From Betaproteobacteria bacterium (GTDB lineage Bacteria > Pseudomonadota > Gammaproteobacteria > Burkholderiales > Burkholderiaceae_C), in NCBI GenBank assembly GCA_005884255.1, contig VBDL01000016.1:1-14021 (forward strand): a DNA stretch of 14,021 nucleotides. The letters are read 5' to 3'. The translations under genes and the position numbers were made by a program. Shown in pieces: positions 7,066 through 13,283 of this stretch (position 1 is the stretch's first letter; the number at the start of each line of letters is the position of its first letter). Below the pieces are notes generated by a model. The model worked only from the letters and a program-made list of their open reading frames with translations, did not search any database and was not told where the DNA came from.

Positions 7066-7505
7066 GTGAACAGCTTGTCGTAGCGGCGCTGCATCTCGTC
7101 GGGCGTGACCTCTTCGATCGAATGGCCGATCAGCCACTCGTGGCCGAAGGGGTCGCGCACGGTGCCGCTGCGCTCGCCGTAGAAGTGATCTTCCGGCGCG
7201 CGCAGCAGCGTGGCGCCGGCGGCCACGGCGCGCTGTACCAAACCGTCGGCATCGTCGACGTGCAGGTGCATCGCGAAGCTGGTGCCGCCCAGGCTTTGCG
7301 GGCCGCGAATCTCGAGCTCAGGGTACTCGTCGGACAACATCAGCACCGCCGGCCCGAGCTGCAGCTCGGCGTGGCCGACGCGCCCGCCCGGCTCGGTAAG
7401 CCGAAAGCGCTCTGTGGCGCCGAAGGCCTGGACGTAGAACGCGATGGCCTGCGCCGCGTCGCGCACGCGCAGGTAGGCGAAGGCTTCATGGATGGTGGCA
7501 GGCAT
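7059..7505 (-). CDS. VOC-superfamily protein (glyoxalase/bleomycin-resistance/PhnB-like)
   Basis: Small cytoplasmic protein of 148 residues with the vicinal-oxygen-chelate fold; family members are metal-dependent isomerases or dioxygenases, or bind toxic ligands. Two beta-alpha-beta units are seen: residues about 5-60 (YLRVRDAAQAIAFYVQAFGA, then GRVGHAEL and VLMLSDEYPE) and about 75-130 (MHLHVDDADGLVQRAVAAGA, then the family hallmark RDPFGHEWLIG). The IAFY and DPFGHEW patterns are typical of PhnB-like members. The ATG at 7505 is chosen over an upstream in-frame ATG at 7526 because AGGAGG lies 5 nt before it and inside the longer version. It is convergent with the cysteine hydrolase and divergent from the GntR-led operon. 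The actual reaction is unknown. Confidence 0.9.
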   Translation of the reverse strand: MPATIHEAFAYLRVRDAAQAIAFYVQAFGATERFRLTEPGGRVGHAELQLGPAVLMLSDEYPELEIRGPQSLGGTSFAMHLHVDDADGLVQRAVAAGATLLRAPEDHFYGERSGTVRDPFGHEWLIGHSIEEVTPDEMQRRYDKLFTA

Positions 7506-7510
7506 GCAGA

Positions 7511-7516
7511 CCTCCT
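7511..7516 (-). promoter_or_regulatory. ribosome-binding site that sets the VOC gene start
   Basis: AGGAGG on the minus strand, 5 nt upstream of the ATG at 7505. It lies inside the longer open frame that begins at 7526, so it argues for the shorter protein. Confidence 0.75.
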
Positions 7517-7621
7517 GGATCGGCATTTCGCGATTCGAAAGTGATGGGGCAGCGTACGGCCTTTCGCCTCATCGCAACACCCCTGCCCCACGGACAACGC
7601 AGGCATCCACTGGCGCGCTCC

Positions 7622-7633
7622 TTGCATACAACC
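7622..7633 (+). promoter_or_regulatory. candidate GntR-regulator operator, copy 1
   Basis: TTGCATACAACC, identical to the sequence at 7701-7712 and 79 bp upstream of it. The core TTGCATACAA is a near-palindrome (8 of 10 positions symmetric), like the TTGTATACAA-type sites bound by many FCD-class GntR regulators. It lies in the gap ahead of the GntR gene, so autoregulation is the likely purpose. The repeat is seen directly; the role is inference. Confidence 0.45.
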
Positions 7634-7700
7634 CTGATCGCAGGCTGCCGCTACGTGCGGCGCACCGGATCAGGTTTCCCATGCACCGATCCCGGGCAGC

Positions 7701-7718
7701 TTGCATACAACCTATGCA
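7701..7718 (+). promoter_or_regulatory. candidate GntR-regulator operator, copy 2, overlapping the gene start
   Basis: Second copy of TTGCATACAACC (7701-7712). Here it is extended into a perfect inverted repeat, TGCATA (7702-7707), CAACC, TATGCA (7713-7718), which touches the first plausible start codon of the GntR gene. A further palindrome TGCATGCA (7715-7722) overlaps it. A protein bound here would block transcription of the regulator and the ABC operon behind it. Confidence 0.5.
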
Positions 7719-8455
7719 TGCACTGGCTGCCGATGACCGACGCACCGCGCCCTGAGAAGATCGCCGACCGCATCGTCGACGCGATCCTCGCCGGCAAGCT
7801 CGCGCCCGGCGCGCGGCTGGGTGAGCAGCAGCTCGCCGACCTCTTCTCGGTGAGCCGCACCATCGTGCGCGAGGCGCTGGCGCGGCTGGCGGCGCGCGGC
7901 ATGGTCGAGGTGAACTCGCGCCGCGGCTGGTTCGTCGTGCAGCCGTCGCGCGATGCGGCGCGCGAAGCCTTCGCGGCGCGCCAGGTGATCGAGACCGGCC
8001 TCCTGCAGTCGCTGCCGGTGCGCCTCGATCCGGCGGCAATCAAGCGGCTCAAGGCACACATCGCGCAGGAACGCAAGGCGATTGCCGGCACCGACGCCGG
8101 CGAGCGCAGCTTCATGCTCGGCGACTTCCACGTCTGCCTCGCCGAGTGCGCCGGCAACCACCTGCTGGCCGACATCCTGCGCGACCTCACCGCGCGCACC
8201 ACGCTGATCGCGACGCTCTACCAGTCCACGCACGAGGCCAGCGAATCCTGTGCCGAGCATGCGCAGATCGTGCAGGCGCTCGAGGCGGGCGACCTCGCGC
8301 TGGCCGTCCAACGCATGCGCGCGCACCTCGATGGCGTGGCGCGCCACCTCGGCCCCGAGGCGCTGGACGACGACCCGCTCGCATCGCTGCGCTCGGCGCT
8401 TGCGCCGATCAAGCCCCCACCGTCCCGTCGACATCCAAGGAGTCCCTCGACATGA
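7718..8455 (+). CDS. GntR-family transcriptional regulator, FCD (FadR) class
   Basis: Ligand-responsive DNA-binding repressor or activator, 245 residues. The winged helix-turn-helix covers about residues 10-76 (KIADRIVDAILAGKLAPG, then FSVSRTIVREALARLAARG and WFVVQPS). The FCD ligand domain covers about 80-210. It has the metal-type histidines H138 (DFHVCLAECAGN), H181 (EHAQIV) and H203 (MRAHL), but the Asp expected four residues before H138 is Leu134, so metal binding may differ. The start is uncertain: ATG 7718 (MHWLPM) or ATG 7733 (MTDAPRP). The frame is open back to 7541, but that part holds the operator repeats and is probably non-coding. The gene overlaps the binding-protein gene by ATGA, so regulator and importer share one transcript and the regulator probably controls it. 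Confidence 0.9.
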   Translation: MHWLPMTDAPRPEKIADRIVDAILAGKLAPGARLGEQQLADLFSVSRTIVREALARLAARGMVEVNSRRGWFVVQPSRDAAREAFAARQVIETGLLQSLPVRLDPAAIKRLKAHIAQERKAIAGTDAGERSFMLGDFHVCLAECAGNHLLADILRDLTARTTLIATLYQSTHEASESCAEHAQIVQALEAGDLALAVQRMRAHLDGVARHLGPEALDDDPLASLRSALAPIKPPPSRRHPRSPST

Positions 8456-9231
8456 ACCGCCGCCACCTCGTTCTCGCATCGCTGCTCGCCGCGGCCGCCT
8501 TCGGCGCGCACGCGCAGAGCGCGCTCGACACGATCCTCGCCAAGAAGAGCATCACCATCGCGATCCCGACCGACTTCCCGCCCTATGGCTTCGTCGGCGT
8601 CGACCTGAAGCCGCAGGGGCTGGACATCGACATGGCGAACCTGATCGCCGCCAAGCTGGGCGTCAAGGCCGAGCTGGTGCCGGTGAGCAGCGCCAACCGC
8701 ATCCCTTATCTGCAGACGAAGAAGGCCGATCTCGTGATCTCGACGCTGGGCAAGAACGCCGAGCGCGAGAAGGTGATCGACTTCAGCGCCGCCTATTCGC
8801 CCTTCTTCCAGGCGGTGTTCGCGCCGAAGGGCGCCGCGGTGAAGAGCGCGGCCGACCTCGCCGGCAAGACGGTGGGCGTGACGCGCGGCGCGATCGAGGA
8901 TCTCGAGCTGAGCAAGATCGCGCCGCCCAGCGCCGACATCAAGCGCTTCGAGGACAACAACGCGACGATGTCGGCGTTCGTCTCGGGCCAGGTGCAGGTG
9001 ATTGCGACCGGCGCGTCGGTGGCCGGCACGATCATGCAGCGCAATCCGGGCTTGGGCGCGGAGCTGAAGTTCGTGCTGAAGGATTCGCCGAACTTCATCG
9101 GCGTGGCCAAGGGCGAGGACAAGCTGCGCGCCAAGGTCAACGAGATCATCGGCACTGCCAAGGCCGCCGGCGAGCTCGACGCCCTGGCCAAGAAGTGGCT
9201 CGGCCGCCCCGCAGGCGATCTGCCGAACTGA
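8452..9231 (+). CDS. periplasmic amino-acid-type ABC substrate-binding protein (SBP family 3)
   Basis: Exported solute receptor of a polar amino-acid-uptake-type ABC importer, 259 residues. A signal peptide covers about residues 1-21 (MNRRHLVLASLL, an Ala-rich core, AHA before Gln). The mature part starts ALDTILAKKSITIAIPTDFPPYG and has the family-3 pattern: GLDIDMANLIAAKLG, then ADLVISTLGKNAEREKVIDFS, where R normally grips the ligand carboxylate, then LAGKTVGVTRGAIEDL and a C-terminal lobe ending LAKKWLG. In the usual acidic position of the second lobe (a vD near the end of the G-Q-V strand) it reads IATGASVAG, without Asp, so the ligand may not be a standard alpha-amino acid. AAGGAG at 8437-8442 supports the start. 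The permease gene begins 2 nt after its stop. Confidence 0.93.
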   Translation: MNRRHLVLASLLAAAAFGAHAQSALDTILAKKSITIAIPTDFPPYGFVGVDLKPQGLDIDMANLIAAKLGVKAELVPVSSANRIPYLQTKKADLVISTLGKNAEREKVIDFSAAYSPFFQAVFAPKGAAVKSAADLAGKTVGVTRGAIEDLELSKIAPPSADIKRFEDNNATMSAFVSGQVQVIATGASVAGTIMQRNPGLGAELKFVLKDSPNFIGVAKGEDKLRAKVNEIIGTAKAAGELDALAKKWLGRPAGDLPN

Positions 9232-9233
9232 AC

Positions 9234-9896
9234 ATGATCCAGCTCGACTTTGCCGCCGTGCTCGCCGAGTGGCCGCTGCTGCTGCGCGGTGTGGCGATGA
9301 CCGCGGCACTGACTGCGATCTCCGCCGCCACCGGCACCGCGCTCGGCGTGGCATGCGCCTGGTCGCGCGTGTGGGGCCCGGCGTGGCTGAAGGCCTTGGT
9401 CGCGACCTATGTCGAGCTGATCCGCAACACGCCTTTCATCGTGCAGCTGTTCTTCATCTTCTTCGGGCTGCCGAGCGCCGGCGTGCGCTTGAGCCCGGAG
9501 CTGGCGTCGGTGATCGCGATGGTCGTCAACCTCGGCGCCTATGCGGCGGAGATCGTGCGCGCCGGCATCGAGGCCACGCCGCGCGGGCAGATCGAGGCGG
9601 CGCAAAGCCTCGCACTGACGCCGCTGCAGGCGTTCACGCGCGTCGTGCTGCCGCCGGCGTTCAAGCGCGTGTGGCCGTCGCTGACCGGCCAGGTGATCAT
9701 CGTGATGTTCGGCTCGGCGGTGTGCGGGCAGATCGCCACCGCGGAGCTGTCGTACTCGGCCAACCTGATCCAGAGCCGAAACTTCCGCGCGTTCGAGGCC
9801 TTCATCGTCGCCACGGCGCTGTACTTCGTGCTCGCGGTGGTGGTGCGGCACGTGCTGCAGCGCCTCGGTGCGCGCTGGCTGTTCGGGAGCCGCTGA
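9234..9896 (+). CDS. amino-acid-type ABC transporter permease 1 (HisM/GlnP class)
   Basis: Inner-membrane subunit of the importer, 220 residues, a normal length. It has about five hydrophobic segments: 17-42, 66-80, 90-109, 152-170 and 188-207. The family segment ELIRNTPFIVQLFFIFFGLP is at 61-80. The cytoplasmic EAA loop that contacts the ATPase is at 121-141 (EAAQSLALTP to RVVLPPA). The gene starts 2 nt after the binding-protein stop, and its TGA shares an A with the ATG of permease 2 (TGATG), so translation is coupled. It appears intact, unlike its partner. The substrate follows from the binding protein and is not known. Confidence 0.92.
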   Translation: MIQLDFAAVLAEWPLLLRGVAMTAALTAISAATGTALGVACAWSRVWGPAWLKALVATYVELIRNTPFIVQLFFIFFGLPSAGVRLSPELASVIAMVVNLGAYAAEIVRAGIEATPRGQIEAAQSLALTPLQAFTRVVLPPAFKRVWPSLTGQVIIVMFGSAVCGQIATAELSYSANLIQSRNFRAFEAFIVATALYFVLAVVVRHVLQRLGARWLFGSR

Positions 9897-10509
9897 TGGT
9901 CGAGTTCACGCTGTGGGACGTCCTGCGCAATCTGCTGCTGGCCGGGCGCTGGACGGTCGCGCTGTCGGCCATCGCTTTCCTCGGTGGCGGGCTCGTCGGC
10001 CTCGCGCTGTTGACGGAGCGCGCCGCACGGCTGCCCGGTGCGGCGCGTGGTGTCGGGGTGTACGTGCAGCTGTTCCAGGGCACGCCGCTGCGCTCTTCGG
10101 CGTCGAGGTGTCGCCGTGGACCGCCGCCGCGCTGGCGATGACGCTCTACGCCAGCGCCTACCTCTGCGAGATCTGGCGCGGCTGCGTCGAGGCGATTCCA
10201 CGCGGCCAGTGGGAGGCCTCGGCCAGCCTGGCACTGACGTTTCGCGAGCAGCTGCGCCATGTGATCGGCCCGCAGGCGTTGCGCATCGCCATCGCGCCGA
10301 CGGTGGGCTTCGCGGTGCAGCTGATCAAGTCGACGTCGCTGGCGTCGGTGATCGGCTTCATCGAGCTGACGAAGGCCGGCACGATGATCACCAACGCGAC
10401 CTTCCGCCCGTTCACCGTCTACGCCTGCGTCGCGCTGATGTACTTCGCGTTGTGCTTCCCGGTCTCGCTGTGGAGCCGCCGCCTCGAAAGGAACCTTCGT
10501 CGTGCCTGA
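9896..10509 (+). pseudogene. ABC transporter permease 2, internal deletion and frameshift
   Basis: Second membrane subunit of the same importer. The frame from ATG 9896 (MVEFTLWDVLRNLLLAG) encodes a normal N-terminus to VYVQLFQGTPL (through 10090). It then goes out of frame (RSSASRCRRG) and stops at TGA 10139-10141 after 81 residues. Homology resumes at about 10093 in another frame with LFGVEVSPWTAAALAMTLYASAY, a normal EAA-loop region (EAIPRGQWEASASLAL) and a normal C-terminus to TGA 10507-10509. In permease 1, twelve residues (IVQLFFIFFGLP) separate the equivalent TPF and SAGVRLSP blocks; here only 2 nt remain, so about 34 or 37 nt are missing. As written the protein cannot span the membrane correctly. 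Either a true mutation or a sequence error in GC-rich DNA. Confidence 0.85.
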
Positions 10510-11198
10510 CACCATCGTCGACATCCGCGGCCTGCGCAAACGCTTCGGCGACAACGAGGTGCTCAAGGGCATCGATCTCGGCGTCACGCGCGGCGAAGTG
10601 ATCGCCATCATCGGCAAGAGCGGCTCCGGCAAGAGCACGCTGCTTCGCTGCATCAACGGGCTGGAGACCTTCCAGGACGGCGCGCTCACCGTCGACGGCG
10701 AGGCGCTGAAGCATCACGACGCGAAGGCGATGCGCGCGCTGCGCCAGCACGTGGGCATGATCTTCCAGAGCTTCAACCTGTTCCCGCACCTCACCGTCGG
10801 GCGCAATGTGATGCTGGCGCCGGCGCTGGTGAAGCAGCGCGCGGCCAAGGACGGCGAGGCGCAGGCGCGCAAGCTGCTCGAGCGCGTCGGGCTGGCCGAG
10901 AAGTTCAACGCGATGCCCGACCAGCTCTCCGGCGGCCAGCAGCAGCGCGTGGCGATCGCGCGCGCACTGGCGATGGAGCCGGCCGTGCTGCTGTGCGACG
11001 AGATCACGTCGGCGCTCGGCCGACGACGGCATGACCTTGCTGATGGTCACGCACGAGATGGGCTTCGCACGCAAGGTCAGCGACCGCGTGGTCTTCATGC
11101 ATGCCGGGCGCATCCATGAGATGGGGTCGCCCGCCGCGCTGTTCGGCAATCCGCAGACGCCGGAGCTCAAGCAGTTCCTGTCGGCGCTGCACGGCTGA
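10502..11198 (+). pseudogene. amino-acid-type ABC transporter ATPase (GlnQ/HisP class), internal deletion and frameshift
   Basis: Energising subunit of the importer. A GTG start at 10502 overlaps the permease stop by 8 nt, with AAAGGA at 10487-10492. Walker A (GKSGSGKST, residues 38-46), the Q-loop (IFQSFNLFPH, Q89), signature LSGGQQQR (142-149) and Walker B with the catalytic Glu (LLCDE, D166/E167) are all normal. After TSAL (10 nt before 11018) the frame breaks, running to a stop at 11119. The expected sequence returns at about 11019 in another frame: ADDGMTLLMVTHEMGFARKVSDRV and a normal end (FLSALHG) at TGA 11196-11198. The D-loop and following helix (about 15 residues, DPEL type) are absent; 1 nt stands where about 45 are expected, so about 44 or 47 nt are missing. 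Without the D-loop the ATPase should be dead. Confidence 0.87.
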
Positions 11199-11272
11199 AC
11201 GAACGCCGGCATACTCCGCGGCTCGCTCCGCTGCTCACGAGGCGGCGGCCTTCGACTGACTGCCGCTAATCC

Positions 11273-13258
11273 ATGCTCCTGCGACCCACCTTCGCCGGCC
11301 TGCTGCTGGCCGCGCTCACCGCTCCCGCCCTCGCCCAACCCATCCCCGCCCCGCGCGACGAGCCTTATCCGGGCACGCTGCGCGTCGAGGTCGACGCCAC
11401 CGACCTCGACCACAAGGTCTTCCGCGTGCGCGAAACCCTGGCCGTCAAGCCGGGGCCGCTGACGCTGCTGTTCCCGCGCTGGATTCCTGGCCACCACGCG
11501 CCGACCGAAGACGTGGCCAAGCTCGCCGGCCTGCACATGCGTACGCCCGCCGGCGACGACCTGCCATGGGCGCGCAACGTCACCGACACGCACGCCTTTC
11601 ATGTCGAGGTGCCGCGCGGCGTGAGCCAGCTGCTGGTCGAGTACCAGCACCTGTCGCCGGTGACGCCCGAGTCCGGCCGCACGGTGATGACGCGCGAGAT
11701 GCTCGGCCTGCAGTGGCACAGCGTGCTGCTCTATCCGGCCGGCCACGAGGTGCGGCGCATCACGGTGCAGCCGGTACTGCGCCTGCCTGCACAGTGGCAA
11801 AGCGCGACGGCGCTGCGCCCGGCCGGCGAGACCAAGAATGGCGCCACCGAGTACCAGCCGGTGTCGCTGGAGACGCTGGTCGACTCGCCGGTGTTCGCCG
11901 GTCGCTACATGAAGCATGTGCCGCTGGACGACAACGCTAAAGCCCCGGTGGTGCTGCACGTGATGGCCGACGACGCCGCGCAGCTGGCCGCCACCGACGC
12001 ACAGCTCGCCGCGCACCGCGCGCTGGCCACGCAGGCCGACCGCCTGTTCGGCGCGCGCCACTTCGCGCACTACGACTTCCTCTTCGCGTTGAGCGAGAGC
12101 TTCGGCGGCATCGGCCTGGAGCATCACCAGAGCAGCGAGAACGGCGTCAAGCCGGGCTATTTCGTGAAGGACTGGGACAAGCCCAGCCGCGAGCGCTGGC
12201 TGCTCCCGCATGAGTACGTGCACTCGTGGAACGGCAAGTTCCGCCGCCCGCGCGACCTGTGGACGCCCGACTACAACCAGCCGATGCGCGACAGCCTGCT
12301 GTGGCTCTATGAAGGGCAGACGCAGTACTGGGGCCGCGTGCTGGCGGCGCGCTCGGGGCTGCTGAACGCCGAGTACAGCCGTCAGGGCTTGGCGCAAGTG
12401 GCGGCCGACTACGCGCACCGCGCCGGCCGCAACTGGCGCTCGCTGCAGGACACCACCAACGAAGGCATCCTGTCGGCGCACCGCGGCCAGCGCGACTGGC
12501 GCAGCTGGCAGCGCAGCTTCGACTACTACGACGAGGCCACGCTGATCTGGCTCGATGCCGACACACTGATCCGCGAGAAGACGAACGGCCAGCGCTCGCT
12601 CGACGACTTCGCGCGTGCCTTCTTTGGTGTGCCCAGCGCCGAGCCGCCTCAAGCTGGGCAGCGCCCCCTCGGGGGGCCGCGCAGCAGCGAAGCTGCAAGC
12701 TTGGGGGTCAATCCAATCGATGGCCGCGTCGAGCCGCTGCTCTACGGCTTCGACGACATCGTGCGCACGCTCAATGGGGTGGCGCCACACGACTGGGCAA
12801 AGTTCCTGCGCGAGCGGCTGGACAGCCGCAACGGCGCGGCGCCGCTCGACGGCCTGGCGCGCAGCGGCTGGAAGCTCGTCTACACCGACCAGCCGAGCGA
12901 CACCACGCAGTTCGCCGAAACGGAAGGCAAGTACCACGACTTCTGGTTCTCGCTGGGCGTGCAGGTGGCCGCCGACGGCAAGCTGCAGCAAGTGCTGTGG
13001 GACAGCCCCGCCTTCCGCGCCGGCCTGTCGCCGGCGGCGACGCTCATCGCGGTGAACAGCCAGGCCTTCAAGCCCGAACGGCTGAAGGCCGCCGTCGGCG
13101 CCAACAAGGACGGCAGCGCGCCGATCGAGCTGCTGCTGCGCGAAGGTGATGGCTACCGCACGGTGAAGATCGACTACCGCGGCGGGCTGCGCTACCCGAA
13201 GCTCGAGCGCATGGCGGACGCTACCGATCGACTGGAGGCCATCTTCGCGCCCCGATGA
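11273..13258 (+). CDS. M61-family metallopeptidase (glycyl aminopeptidase-like) with PDZ domain
   Basis: Predicted exported zinc aminopeptidase of family M61, which removes N-terminal Gly or Ala; 661 residues. A signal peptide covers about residues 1-21 (LLLAALTAPALA before Gln). After a beta-rich N-terminal domain come GGIGLEHHQSS, the zinc site H313-E314-x-x-H317 (LLPHEYVHSWNGK), and E347 in LYEGQTQYWG as the likely third ligand. A PDZ-like domain lies at about 555-640 (VQVAADGKLQQVLWDSPAFRAGL). It carries about 30 extra residues (roughly 456-485) encoded by a palindromic insertion, placed in a loop after ARAFFG and before LYGFDDIV. The reading frame is preserved, so the enzyme may still fold. 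The start lacks a good ribosome-binding site, but the signal peptide begins directly there. It lies 74 bp after the broken ATPase gene and 25 bp before amn. Confidence 0.92.
   Translation: MLLRPTFAGLLLAALTAPALAQPIPAPRDEPYPGTLRVEVDATDLDHKVFRVRETLAVKPGPLTLLFPRWIPGHHAPTEDVAKLAGLHMRTPAGDDLPWARNVTDTHAFHVEVPRGVSQLLVEYQHLSPVTPESGRTVMTREMLGLQWHSVLLYPAGHEVRRITVQPVLRLPAQWQSATALRPAGETKNGATEYQPVSLETLVDSPVFAGRYMKHVPLDDNAKAPVVLHVMADDAAQLAATDAQLAAHRALATQADRLFGARHFAHYDFLFALSESFGGIGLEHHQSSENGVKPGYFVKDWDKPSRERWLLPHEYVHSWNGKFRRPRDLWTPDYNQPMRDSLLWLYEGQTQYWGRVLAARSGLLNAEYSRQGLAQVAADYAHRAGRNWRSLQDTTNEGILSAHRGQRDWRSWQRSFDYYDEATLIWLDADTLIREKTNGQRSLDDFARAFFGVPSAEPPQAGQRPLGGPRSSEAASLGVNPIDGRVEPLLYGFDDIVRTLNGVAPHDWAKFLRERLDSRNGAAPLDGLARSGWKLVYTDQPSDTTQFAETEGKYHDFWFSLGVQVAADGKLQQVLWDSPAFRAGLSPAATLIAVNSQAFKPERLKAAVGANKDGSAPIELLLREGDGYRTVKIDYRGGLRYPKLERMADATDRLEAIFAPR
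12640..12737. repeat. palindromic element inserted in frame in the M61 gene, flanked by 8-bp direct repeats
   Basis: CGAGCCGC occurs at 12640-12647 and again at 12730-12737, exactly 90 nt apart. Removing one copy plus the sequence between restores a natural family sequence, FFGVPSAEPLLYGFDDIV. The insert contains nested inverted repeats: CCTCAAGCT (12647-12655) with AGCTTGGGG (12698-12706), 8 of 9 paired; CCCCC-TC-GGGGG (12664-12675); and GCAGC (12681-12685) with GCTGC (12692-12696). This looks like a small non-autonomous repeat of the REP/MITE kind. The repeats are seen directly; that it is a mobile or dispersed family is inference. Confidence 0.7.
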
Positions 13259-13283
13259 ATCGGCTGGCGTCACAATGGTCGTC

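Noticed and set aside
7541..7717. Extension of the GntR protein upstream to the ATG at 7541.
   Set aside because: The added residues resemble no GntR N-terminus, and the region contains two identical operator-like repeats; helix-turn-helix proteins of this class start about 10 residues before the first helix, matching 7718 or 7733.
9896..11198. Programmed ribosomal frameshifting to produce intact permease 2 and ATPase.
   Set aside because: Shifting frame would not restore the missing 12 and about 15 conserved residues, and I see no slippery heptamer at either junction. Deletion or sequence error fits better.
11199..11272. Terminator or promoter between the ATPase remnant and the M61 gene.
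   Set aside because: I found only weak GC-rich pairings, no T-run and no convincing -10/-35 pair in these 74 bases.
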